This document shows, in pieces, positions 38,858 to 49,617 of a DNA stretch of 64,000 nt. The stretch covers positions 806,001 to 870,000 of the forward strand of contig WACJ01000529.1 of NCBI GenBank assembly GCA_008973525.1. Direction: 5' to 3'. Below the pieces are notes generated by a model that did no database searches, was not told the origin of the DNA, and saw only the letters and a program-made list of their open reading frames with translations. The first letter of the stretch is position 1. Every line of letters begins with the position of its first letter. Origin of the DNA: Stenopsyche tienmushanensis. Lineage: Eukaryota > Arthropoda > Insecta > Trichoptera > Stenopsychidae. The position numbers and the translations under genes are program-made.

Positions 38858-39261
38858 AAAGCTATAAAAGTAATATCTGTGGGCATCAGTGTGCCTTCAA
38901 ATATTTTTTAGGACAGCTTCAAAATCTTTAATATAAGTTGTCAAACAATCAAAATCGTATGAAAATGTATGAGGATGACAATGAACTCTATTACATAAAT
39001 TATGAGTTGGCAGATATGCAGTTTATTATCATTAAAAAACATCCAAAAGTATATTATGTTAGTCAAGGGCTTGCTAAGTATTATTAGTACTATCATTAGT
39101 GTCATACAAAGTTTTAAATGCATTATTATAAATCCATTAAAATAAAATTATAAATCATTCAGATTGGATCTAACATATTATATATGCATATCGAACCGGT
39201 TTATGTTATTGATTGCAATGCTTTTATTTTTTTCATTGAATTATTATAAATAGGTATAGGA
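38858..39261. other. AT-rich stretch, no gene
   Basis: Nothing recognised between the repeat copy and the GC-rich insert. Confidence 0.5.
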
Positions 39262-39585
39262 AGTGTAAGTCCGGCAGAAGATTGAAGCTGGGTGACCCCC
39301 CTCCTCGGGTCACCCCCTCCAGGTCGGCCCCCCACCTCCTCCCACGACCACTTCCTCCCGCACGGGGCAGCACCTCTCAAGACACGCCCACATTTTTAAC
39401 GTCTCCGTTAGAGACGCTTCATCTGCCACCGGTGCTCTTTACCACGTCAACCTATTTACTCCGCTTGACTACCTCTGCTTACTCCAAAAGAACCCACCCT
39501 CACACCCTCGCCTTGTATCCCTCACATCCGACTTGGTAAAAACACCAAAAATATCACAAACAAAAAAAAAATGATCACAAACCAT
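39262..39585 (+). mobile_element. GC-rich A-tailed insert, possible 3' end of a non-LTR retroelement
   Basis: An abrupt C-rich block (GGGTGACCCCCCTCCTCGGG near 39290) in AT-rich surroundings, ending in CACAAACAAAAAAAAAATG. An abrupt composition change plus an A-rich tail is typical of a 5'-truncated LINE or a SINE inserted on the + strand. The 85-codon proline- and threonine-rich frame inside (39282-39539) looks like chance in C-rich DNA. I cannot name the family and see no clear target-site duplication. Confidence 0.4.
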
Positions 39586-42349
39586 TGATGATTTCCTTGC
39601 ACGTTGTAAAATATCCAAGAATAATTTTCAAGCACACAATGTAATCGCATAGCAATACGATTATTTTATGGTTGCTTAAATGTAGATATTTATATCAATG
39701 ACCATATGTTGAGAAAATCTGGGGTCAAATTTAGTCATGAAAAAATGACAAGATAATTCTCAACTTTATAGCATTGATATGCATTTATCGTAGATGAATG
39801 TATGAGTTGAAGTTGAAGTAGCATTCGATACAACAAAGTATTCTTAATTGCCAAATATTTTTTCTTTTGTACTATTAATTTACAAGAACGTTTGAATCAA
39901 TAAGATTCTTGTTGGAAAAGCTTACGATATTCCACTCAGTCTCATGTCTCTTATTACCTTCATGGCTTATAATACTGGCTTAGTTTAGTATGTGCAATTG
40001 TTGCAGCATAAAAGGGAGGCGGTAAATTGGTTCAATGGAGGATGAAACCATCCTCCTAAAAGTATATACTTTATCGGGATGTAACGGCTTAAAAATTGGG
40101 AAGTAATCAATTTTTTTTATTTTAATATTTTTTTAAATTCTACTATGATATATTTGTTCTTGGGTCATTGACAATCTGAGTCATTAATTTTGATTGGCAA
40201 AGAACGCCTTGTTGAGATACTTATAATGTATTAAAATCCTATTAGATTGAGCATTAATTTACTTAATAATGGACGTTTTATTTATTAGAAGAGACTACCA
40301 AGTAATCGAATGTATTTATCTAGGTCAGGCAATTGACATGCCTGTTAGCATATTCAATGAGATTATGCGAATCGTACATTTCTTATGTGTGTGTTTTATT
40401 AGGTCGATTATGATGTATTTTGTCGGTGTAAAAGCACTTTTATTAATTATTATTTTTCATTAATTAAAACTGTAATCCAGTGCCAACAATGTTCTCTTTT
40501 GACAAAACGCTAGAGAACTTGTTCTTGTTCTTATCTCTAATAATTGATTGACATAATTTTATTTTTGTATCAAATCTGAGTCAGTTTACATAAAGCATCC
40601 GGTACAATGTACATTTATTTATAGAAACCTTTATATTAATAGAATTTTAAGTTCTTATTGTTTTTTTTTATAAATTCGATAAGACACAAATTGTTAAGAA
40701 CTCAATGTAGACTGCAATAAGGACTTCATCGTTTAATTTTTTTTATAAAAATTAAGAAATAATCGAAAAACATACAGGAGATAAAATATGATAGAATATC
40801 GAACAAAATATCATGGATGCCAAGAAATTAATTCAAAATTTAGAAGAAGACATTTTTACATATTTTTTTGTAATGCATAGGAAAATGCTTAATTTTTAAA
40901 AAATCTTCAAGGGTTGGCAATAATAGGATCGATTTGTTTCTTGGAAAGAACAAAAATACCGTGTTACAAATGAAAGATCGTGTAGTTATCATCCAGCATG
41001 AAATACACATCCATCTAATAGCATAATATCTAGGATACTTCAAATTTTTGATTGATTTAATATATTGATTCAAAAGTATCATAGGTCGAAGTTTAGGTGA
41101 GTATTGCAAAGGTGTTGTTTTTAAGAAGCTTAAGAAATTATGGAAGGTCAATCGTGTAATGTATGGATATTGAGTGTCGATTTATTGATAATATTGAATG
41201 CGAGCTAAAGAATTTGACCTGCGAATTTGGATACATAATCGATTAATCGACACGGATTTATGTTTTTTTTTAAATGTTGATTCTTAAATAGAATTTATCG
41301 ATGAAATTTGCAAAAATAAAAATGCATGATGTCAGTGATATAATATTACAAGTATAGGAGCAATATATTGAATCATTTCTAAAGCGTTACATATTTTTAA
41401 ACTCGATCTTTGCAAAGAGAACCATATAACTTTTAATTTCAAACGCATGAGGTGAATGTTTGATTCAGGTTTTATATGTTAAATATTTATGCCATCTCAT
41501 TTATTAATATTGAAAAGACCAAAATCCTGCTTTGGTTTACATATGATGGAACTATGATGTTTGATTATGATATTGAGCGCTGATTATCAAACAGTTATTA
41601 TAAGTTTTGTTAAACTGTTGTGCAGATCATCATCTATTTTTATTTAGTTTGTACGGCATAAAAAATCTTATAAGTGTCTTAATATAAAAAATAAATTTGT
41701 TTTTTTTTTAAAAGAGACTTCTTTAAAAAGAAGAAAAATTTAAGACAAATTGGCTTGAATGTCACAAAAAATGAAACTCTAAGCAGTTAGTCGGAAAGAA
41801 AGAAAAAAATATGTTGTAGTCTTTCCATTTGCGTCGCATATAAACACAAAGATTTTCATCCGGCTCTCAACTATTATATTTAAAAAAATACAGGTTTAAA
41901 AAAATTGTTTAATAATAAATTAGACGATTTGAATACACAAAATGTTATATAAATAAAATACATTTTAAATATAATCTAGTAGGATTTCAATATGAATATA
42001 TGTTGTCCAAGTCCCTAATCTATCCGACCCGTTTCATAAAAAGTTTAGAATCTTGATCTATACGCAACATGCAACAGGCTTATTTTATTATATATTACAC
42101 AAACACACCTTAATAATTTTCATGAAAAAATGGAAAAAAGCAATGCATAGAATCAATTTTTGCTAGGAGTTAAAAAGTTTTTTTTCCATCTCGTGAGTCT
42201 TATGCATTTTTAAAAAAAATGTTTCTGTATGAAGATTTACGTTTTAATTAATTTTAAATATTGTTTGAGAATTGAAATGTAAGTTTGATATTTTAAAAGT
42301 ATTTTTTTTAAAAAAATGTAAGTGAACGTTTTGTAATTTGATGAGTAAA
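39586..42349. other. AT-rich region upstream of svp
   Basis: No supported gene in 2.8 kb. Long A and T runs near 40660, 41700 and 42180-42310. A minus-strand frame at 41151-40840 (103 codons) matches no family I know. The boundary with the GC-rich island at about 42350 is sharp. Confidence 0.5.
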
Positions 42350-42778
42350 ATAAGGATCGGGTCGAATACGGTTCGGCGATCGGTCGCCGGGTTAGTTAGG
42401 CGTTCGGGTACGGGCCGCATCTCGAGCGTCGAAGGGTTTGGCGACGTCTCGGAAAATAGGAAACGGCGGAGTGGAGGGAGAGTCGGGGGTTACGGATGTC
42501 GCTCGGGGCGGGTCAGGGGGCCGCGGCCGGCCAATGGCGGGCCGGGGGCGCGCCCCGCCCCGCGACTTGCGACCGCACTTGACACCGCAACACTCCGCCG
42601 CCGCACGCCAAAGGTTGCGCACCGTCACTGCCGTCGTATCGCCGTGCCGCTCGCCACCGTGCCGCTTCGAACCGAGCCGCCGTCGCACTCGCGCGAACCA
42701 AAACAGTGAAGTGACCGCGAACGGACCAATTTTCACTCTCTCGTCGCGCGCGAACCTCCGATCATTTATACATTTTAA

Positions 42779-42786
42779 TATAAATA
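42779..42786 (+). promoter_or_regulatory. TATA-like box
   Basis: TATAAATA in an AT-rich gap of the island. Transcription 28-31 bases downstream would start near 42807-42810, immediately at the short upstream ORF. Position fits, but the start site is not shown and an upstream GC-box promoter is equally possible. Confidence 0.35.
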
Positions 42787-42789
42787 TAA

Positions 42790-43011
42790 GAGCACAGTGC
42801 CAGTTCAAATGGACGCCCCCGGTTGATCCGCGCTGTGATCGTGCAGGGTGAAGTGGAGCGCGCGTGGCACTCGGGACGACAGCAGGGAAGGCAGCAGCAC
42901 CAGGCCGGCACCATTATCGGGCACCAGGTGGGCGCGTGCGCGTACGGCGCGGGCGCGGCGCTGGAGCTGGGCTTCCCCGGCAGCGTGGTGGAGCTGAGCT
43001 TCCCGCGCGGC
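42790..43011 (+). other. Open, in-frame 5' extension of the svp exon without an ATG
   Basis: The svp frame has no stop from 42790 (after a TAA at 42787-42789) to the ATG at 43012: 74 codons. The translation includes a Gln-rich part, then [15 protein letters not shown] and VVELSFPRG directly before the Met. From memory the start of Drosophila Seven-up has a similar order (a Cys-Ala start, ELS, then a Met-Gly/Ala-Leu segment, Pro-rich, Trp), which suggests this stretch is translated. Possible routes are a near-cognate start (for example GTG or CTG codons) or an upstream coding exon joined at an AG such as TCGTGCAG|GG (43846 would be outside; here the AG is at 42845-42846). An untranslated leader with chance openness in GC-rich DNA is the alternative. 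Confidence 0.45.
42809..42826 (+). CDS. Short upstream ORF in the svp leader
   Basis: ATGGACGCCCCCGGTTGA encodes five residues and a stop, in a different frame from svp. If transcription starts upstream of it, it would precede the main start by ~190 bases and could lower or tune translation. If the TATA-like box sets the start, the ATG would sit at the cap and be skipped. Protein function is not implied. Confidence 0.3.
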
Positions 43012-43219
43012 ATGGCGCTGGTGGCCCCGCCGCCCGCGCCCTGGAGGGACCCCCACGACGAGCCTCCGCCGCCCCCGCTCGCGGCCCCCGCCACCCCCGC
43101 GTCGCAGGCCAACTCCACCCAGAGCGGGGGCTCGCACCCTGACAAGGGCCAAAACATCGAGTGCGTCGTCTGTGGAGACAAATCCTCCGGGAAACACTAC
43201 GGCCAGTTCACCTGCGAAG
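43012..43219 (+). CDS. seven-up (COUP-TF / NR2F nuclear receptor), first recognisable coding exon (partial)
   Basis: Encodes the N-terminus of Seven-up, an orphan nuclear receptor that binds AGGTCA direct repeats in the nucleus and mostly represses transcription; in Drosophila it controls photoreceptor fate, neuroblast timing and heart patterning. From the ATG at 43012 come a short Pro/Ala-rich A/B region ([11 protein letters not shown], a DEPPPPP stretch, a Ser/Gln/Asn patch) and then, from 43153, [20 protein letters not shown], which starts the first C4 zinc finger with its first two cysteines; FTCEG follows with the third. The exon ends in the Gly codon, phase 1, at GAAG|GTACGT, a consensus donor. 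The next exon should begin with the fourth cysteine (CKSFF); it is not in the window. In-frame sequence is open upstream to 42790 without an ATG and looks conserved ([16 protein letters not shown]), so the true start may lie upstream. The identity of the exon is secure; the start is not. Confidence 0.93.
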
Positions 43220-43225
43220 GTACGT
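43220..43225 (+). promoter_or_regulatory. svp splice donor
   Basis: GTACGT directly after GAAG: a strong 5' splice site. The split Gly codon is phase 1, fitting the join to the second half of the first zinc finger. No acceptor followed by a CKSFFKRSVRR-type exon occurs before 64000, so the intron exceeds 20.7 kb. Confidence 0.85.
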
Positions 43226-44762
43226 AACTCCTCGACTTCCCGACGATACGCGCGATTCAAATTTGCCGCCGCCGGGCGCGCGCCGTCGAGAGCCACCTGG
43301 CGGTTGCTTTTGCCCTACTGCCTTACCGCTCTATCATCCCATAGAACACACTCAAAACCCACCCCCAATAAAAAAAACCCACTAAAATTCAAAGTGAATT
43401 AAAAAAAAAAACAATTTAAAAATCTAGTGCCGGAAAAAATATGTCTTTTAATTAAATTTAAATTCAGAAGTGTAATTCTTTTCAAAAGCATCCCCAACAT
43501 AGCAAACGCGCAATTGAGGACTTAATTCAAACAATGTCATTTTTATTATGTAAATTAGATATCCACATTATCGAAATTATTTATTTATCATTCAAAAGTG
43601 TTATTCAAACTCACATTATAAAAGTTTTCGATAAATATCGTCTGCGAAATAAAATTTAACCCCGTCGTTAAATGACTTATCGAATCAAATAAGTTCTATT
43701 TACATCAAATAATTCAACCTATATCAAATAGACATTATTATTTAAATCAAATCAAACAAGAAAAATCCAACTGGATTAAATCCAAAATTAACAACAAAAA
43801 ATGCGCTCGTTAAACGATATTATTAACAAACCCCCCGGCCGCAGATGATGCAATAAAATTGTCTTCCTAATCCGACAATTGCATCAATTTTCTATTCTAA
43901 TTGCCGTTTTGTGCCGTGAGACTTTTCTTTGATCCCGAAGACGCGCACCATAAAAAATCTATAATGACGGTTCAATTGATCCATTATTCCGCCTCGATTG
44001 GCTTTTGATGATTTTATGGAATGTCCGATAGAAAATCGACGATATTGAAATATATTTTAAAGCGTTAATTAACTCCGATTGTTTCATCCGAACACAAAAA
44101 AATCGATCAAATTCGTTTAAATGGAGTTCACGTGTAGTAATCGAGTCGTACAATGCATCCGAATGAACGTTCGATTAATCATCGCATCCACAAAGGATTG
44201 ATTCGAAATATAAAGAAAACGTAAATGTACGATTTAAGTATTTATTATCTGAAATGAAAAAAAAACGCCGCTAAAAGACGCTAATTAAAATGATTCTAAT
44301 GATTTTGGAGACGCATACAAAGCGCATGATTAATGCGTTTAATTTGTCGTCTATATATATATATTTGTATGAGAATATGTTTGTGATTATGTGCGCATAA
44401 ATTGGGATTATGACGACTTCCGCTGAGGGATCACCCCATAAACTATCCATTTACATAAATATCGGTGTAATTATGTAAATTCGATTTACATGTGAAGTGG
44501 AGATTTCACCTTAAAAGGGTGTTGAAATATATTCCAGCCCCGCGTCTTATTATATTCAAAGTGCATTATGTATTCCTTGTATTCGAATTAAATTCTGATC
44601 TTTATACGCTAAGGGTTGAACGTATCAAATGCCGCCATAAAATATGTATTTTAACATCTTTTCATGCGGGAAGAATGGTTTATAAATGGACATCGTTCGA
44701 AAAGAAGCTCTATATTTGATATGATTTGATTTGGAAATACATTCACGAGGAAGATGAGGTAA

Positions 44763-44781
44763 ATGCATTATGCTAATGCAT
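44763..44781. promoter_or_regulatory. Perfect POU/homeodomain-type palindrome
   Basis: ATGCATTA-TGC-TAATGCAT: two exact inverted 8-base arms with a 3-base spacer. It contains ATGCTAAT, an octamer-type POU site, and two TAAT homeodomain cores. It sits 20 bases before a perfect DR1 site. Binding is inferred from the motif. Confidence 0.5.
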
Positions 44782-44801
44782 GGATTCCGACATATAAAAG
44801 C

Positions 44802-44814
44802 AGGTCACAGGTCA
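44802..44814 (+). promoter_or_regulatory. Perfect DR1 nuclear-receptor response element
   Basis: AGGTCA C AGGTCA, two exact consensus half-sites spaced by one base, followed by CCT so that AGGTCACCT adds a partial inverted half-site. DR1 is the preferred or a high-affinity site of COUP-TF/Seven-up, HNF4 and RXR/USP dimers. It is 1.58 kb into the first intron of svp, which itself encodes a DR1 binder. The match is seen directly; autoregulation is inference. Confidence 0.65.
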
Positions 44815-46204
44815 CCTCTTTTTATGTTAATTCCTTACTAAGCTACGTTTGCAGGTTTCCTGTCCACTTGTATTAAATTGAATAGTCATAAGCAGTGAGG
44901 GTTCTTTTACGAAATACCAGCCTAATGAAAAGTTTACGGACGTACTGCTACATTTACCTGAAGCGCGCGAAGAATTTAACATTGCTCATTGACGATAACC
45001 CATTCATTGTGTTCCGCGATAAAAAAAAAACGTAAGAAAAGATGGCATCGCATTATTCAATCTTGGAAATAAGCCCGATATAATTGCGCCACTGTGGCTG
45101 CTAAACGTAGATTTTAGTGCGTGTCATACGGTCGGCTGATCATGAATCTACTGTAGATCTTTATTCATCATTATAATGATGATGATGAAATTTGTTTCAA
45201 GGGTACGCACTTACGCATCACCATTAAATTATGCTTTTAATTACAATAATCAAAAACGGTCCCTCATAAAAACTACACCAAAAATTATCGAGCAATTATT
45301 TAATTAGGCTAATAAAACGATTTAATAATCTTTGTTTTTATACTTCAATATGAAACAATGCACATTTGATCTAATTTTATTGCATCTTAAAATGTATATT
45401 TCATTTGCTGTTTTATTTGTTTATCTTAAGATCGCCCAAGAATTTAGCCCTCAGGGTAAATTATGGTTTGTTATAAATCTTCATGGTATTCGATTAAGCA
45501 TTTATGTAACAAATTAATGTTAGAACGGCTTCATTTCCAAGAAATGGGAGCAATCGTGAAACACAGCGACACATTGAGGAATCGTGATCAATTCTAAAAA
45601 TGTCATCATGTATTCTCAAATTGAATCTGACAGCATAGCTTTCACATATTTCACAGCACATTTTCGACGATGATCCAATGAAAATTATACAAAATACATT
45701 ATAAATTTATATTAAAAAAATATTATGCTATGATGAAATAATGTTGAAATACACCCCTGCTTTCTAATCTCTATATTACAAGGGGTGAGCCGGGATCAAA
45801 GTATTATTCCATGTAATTGTCATCGTGTCTTTGAGCTTCGACTTCCGAACTTACATCATTCAAATCACATAGTTTATGCGATCGTTTCAGCATTTTTCTG
45901 TTGGATTCTAAATTCAATTTAAAATTTATATCGCAATAAAAATAATATTTTTTGGGTCATATTACAACAACAATAATAAAGGGTGTCCATAATGATTATC
46001 ATATTTAGGGTCGTATTTTCACAGTGGAATTTCTTGATGTCATTAGCAGACATTGTAAAAAAACTATTACATTGTACAAAAATTCACCGTAACAACAAAT
46101 TTTATCCTGATTTCCAGGATCTGAAAAATATGATAATTTTGTGATTCTTTTATAAATTCTCTCTATATATAATTCCTATTCAATTTATCATATCCAAACA
46201 TGTG

Positions 46205-46300
46205 GAAGGCCATGGAAAATCACCACATGAAGTATCCTTTCCCTATCAAAGTCTCCTATAGTGATCGCCTACATTCGATAATGGATATTGCACTTTAAGA
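46205..46300. repeat. Dispersed repeat, copy 2 (partner at 8085-8180)
   Basis: CACCACATGAAGTATCCTTT at 46220 and the following ~70 bases align with 8102-8180, including TAGTGATCGCCTACAT against ATGGAGATCGTTTACAT. Unclassified. Confidence 0.5.
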
Positions 46301-49300
46301 ACAAGGATATAAAAATGTCGGATGCATTTTAATTTATCATCGACTGTCTATGTTTGTCAGCTCCAAAAGTAAGAATACATAGTTTGCATATTTTTTTACT
46401 ATAGCCTTGCTATAAACAACCTTGTAGTCTGATACGGTACATCATTATGCGAATAATTAAATGTGCTTTGATGAAAAAATATTTAATGCATGCTTAATTT
46501 GAACATCAAATACTGTTGATGATTTTTTATAAATAATTAATTGTATATTGACATAATTTTTGCTCGTCAAGTAAATCTTTCTTCGATGGTGCGTTGTGAG
46601 GTGATTCGTTTCTATTTACCACGCTTATAATTATGGCCTGGAACAATTGGTGCTTGAAGATCACGGTTTCGTTTACTCGAAATGCAATTCGGGTTATTAA
46701 AAAAAATGTTAATTCAATTTTAGATTGCTTTTATCAGATTGTTGTTGCGTGCTTAACCTTCAATGGCTCTTCGCGTAAGTGGATCCAAGTCATGTTGCTT
46801 GGCCAACATGGAGTCGGCCAGGTGTGAAAGAACCATTTATCGCTCACCTGAACTTCCAGAACACCTACCTGCTATTTCGTATCAACACAATCAATTTCTC
46901 CCACGTTTGTGCTCAGATCATATTGACTCAGTGTTCTGATGTTGAAGAGCATGGAGGTCACAGCACTTCCTATGGGCCTTCAACCTTTCGCGAGCTGTCA
47001 TTTTTTTGCGTGCACTTAATGTATTGATACATGCCCCAATGCTCTAAGGACAGTGTTTAACATATCCAGTTTTTACTATTGAATAAGAATAATGCAATCG
47101 TGCCCTGTTGAAGGATCAAGCTGTTGATGGCGCTAAGAACGATATTTCACGTTCGTTAATTAAGACTATTTGAGCGCTGACCACAGAAGACATGAATGGT
47201 CTTAATTCAATGGCCAATACTGTTTTCACGGCATTTCGCTTTTTGTAAAAGCATTGAACAACGTTTTGTTCTTTCTTTCGACATCGGAATAATTGCAGTT
47301 ACTTATCACGTCATTTCCTTATCGACCGATGAACATCGGCGTGCCATCTTTGACATTTCTCCGCGCTTACAAATAGCCACTTTGGGTGAATCCATACTGT
47401 TTGCGCATCAGCTTCGGGTATAAATGAATAATTACGCAGTGATATATTAAGCAATGTTTCTAATGTTAAAGCTGTGTCTTGTAAGGAGATGTGCCAAGCC
47501 ATTATCTCATGTGTTCCATGTGGGCATGTGTCCGATGTCACACCTCTGGTCCGTTCCCTCGATAAATTCCCACTTTATTATTTCGGTGAATCCGAACCAC
47601 CCAGGTGTAACTCAGCCATTTAATGGGCATAAATTTGTCACCTGACAACGGAATCACCACCAGACGTTAGCGAGAATCAAAACCAGCGCTTGTCAAAGTG
47701 TTCATGGCTGTGGATGAGCAATTGCGCCCCCGCTGTATCCATCTGAATCGAATTTTTTTGCTGACTATGCTGAATATCAGCTAATATCAAAATAATATCC
47801 AACCAAGTATCAACATAACATTACACCATTATAGGACTTATATTGTGAAGATTTTAACTAAAAAATTATCAGAAGTGCCAATAAATTTGGGTGATTTGAC
47901 GTGCAAATATTCTGATTCAATGTCACGAAATAAATTCACATATTTAAAAAAATTAAATGATCAATGAAATTGAATAAGATCACCTTTTATGGGTCATACT
48001 CTATTCAAAATAAAAATCACATTATTCAATAACCTCATCATAGTTATGTCCTATATGAAAAATGAGACATTATCTCCCATCACTAAGAAAATTTATTATA
48101 CAGCTTGTCGACATACGATCTATCAATATTGTTTAAAAATAATTACAAATCATGATGGAAATAGTACAAAACAGGAACTTGATGATTATCTCAGATCTAA
48201 ATTAAGACAAGTTGATTTGGATATGAATTTTGAGCATAATAGGATCTATGCAAAATTATCCATATCGAAATCAGGTCAAACTCGAATCTCTTATACAATA
48301 TTAAAGTCTCGGATCTAACTCAATATATAAAGCCTTTAAATGATTTATGCATTTAAATAAAATATATATTTTTGCAAAAAATAAATATTCATTTAAAAGA
48401 TCATCGTGATTTACGACCGGCATCAGAATACAGATTCCTTCCCATTTGGTCGTTTTTACGCCCTGCGAATTTATGGCGCGCCCTGATATTAAACAGGAGC
48501 GTCCTCCTGCCTCCGATTTGATTTAATATATTTAATGCATCCAAATGTTTGGAAAGTTCTTCTCATCCGCGGGTCACCACGGCTTTTGGACGACAAGTTT
48601 CGGCTCCTATAATAAATTGCCGGTTATTACGAAGAGTCGAGAAATTTATACTCGAGGGTACTCGGCTTAACTGCATGTTTACGATTGCATTTATGCATAA
48701 AAGGCTGCACCGCGTTTTATTTTCTCGTATTGTGCTTATATATTTTTTTGTTGAAATCATTTCCTCGGCGGAGGAATGGTGCCAAGACTCGTTTTTGTCT
48801 TTCGTTTTTGTAAAACGGTTGTATCGTTTTAATGACGCAGATTATTCATTTTGCATGTGCTTGTATACAGGGTGGTCGGTTAGTGCGGTTAGATTGGATT
48901 TTTGTCGTATGGATACAAAACTGTATACTCTATCATCAGCCTTATGAAGACAACAATAAAGTTCTCTCTAATGTGCTTTATTCGTATCTTATCTAAGACA
49001 ACATCATCGTTAGATGATCTTTTCGATAGCAATTCGAATGATTTAATGCGCATTTTACAATCTCGATTTATTATTTCCAGCATATTGTATGCTTTATGGC
49101 CTTGAGTAGACTTAATTTGGAGTCCTTTTTGGCAATCATTTCCATAATAAAGAGTATTATTGAATTTTTCGAAATGGTGCGCTTTGAATATTGAATGTGG
49201 TTGAATATATCAGAAGCGTGATTTTAAAATTATACTAATCCATTAATTACAGATTGGAGCTGTCAGTAGTCCATCAATCAATATACATTTTTTGTTGGTC

Positions 49301-49333
49301 GGTTCTCAATATGTATATTAGAGTCGATATTTC

Positions 49334-49341
49334 ATCTAGAG
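49334..49341. repeat. Target-site duplication, left copy
   Basis: ATCTAGAG, identical to 51394-51401. Eight bases is the hAT superfamily duplication length, and the sequence has T at position 2 and A at position 7 as well as a central TA, fitting the known hAT preferences. Confidence 0.9.
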
Positions 49342-49617
49342 CAGTGCTCCGCAACGTTTTCTCACCTACGGCACACCAAAGCTCTTCTTTAAATTTCGCG
49401 GCACACCAAAAGCCAAAAATAATAGATATTGATTTATTTGTTTTTAAACAGCTCTCCCCCCATAGTACACGAAGAAAAAAAAACTCTAAAAGGGTCTAAA
49501 TATTTAATACAATTTTACAATAATTTTTTTTTTTTAATTTCCTATGTACACATACATAAAAACTATACTATATTTACCTTTGTGCAATCTTAATCATTAT
49601 TATAAAATAATGACCAA

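Larger units (their letters stand above)
42350..43310 (+). promoter_or_regulatory. CpG-rich island spanning the svp promoter and exon
   Basis: GC content rises sharply from about 42350 to about 43310 and CpG is frequent, in contrast with the surrounding ~30% GC DNA. It contains two GC boxes (GGGGCGGG at 42505-42512; CCCCGCCCC at 42553-42561), a CCAAT box in GGCCAATGG (42531-42535), and a TATA-like TATAAATA (42779-42786). Large open frames on both strands here are by-products of few AT-rich stops. A patch of lower GC (about 42725-42800) with the TATA-like box separates the upstream GC boxes from the coding part. Confidence 0.75.
43311..49333 (+). other. svp first intron, proximal part
   Basis: Non-coding. 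43400-44760 is AT-rich with scattered balanced patches and a TA microsatellite at 44351-44366. It holds the regulatory cluster at 44763-44814. From 46580 to 47740 composition is distinctly balanced, with no frame I can name on either strand; 48400-48950 is a second such block. Possible intronic enhancers or old element debris. Confidence 0.45.

Noticed and set aside
42338..42709. 123-codon + strand frame before the svp exon
   Set aside because: Arg/Gly/Pro-rich chance translation of the CpG island; GC and CCAAT boxes within it point to promoter DNA.
42392..43296. Large minus-strand open frames (138, 139 and 163 codons) antisense to the svp exon
   Set aside because: They are shadows of GC-rich sequence with few stops; no family resemblance, and the + strand clearly encodes the receptor.
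44351..44366. TA microsatellite as a promoter
   Set aside because: Simple repeat with no start-site context; similar runs occur at 16738 and 23938.
47989..48318. 109-codon + strand frame with an ATG
   Set aside because: Some charged, helix-like composition, but no family recognised and no promoter or splice context; kept out of the gene list.
48549..48947. 132-codon + strand frame in the svp intron
   Set aside because: Starts at TTG, has overlapping antisense frames and no recognised domain.
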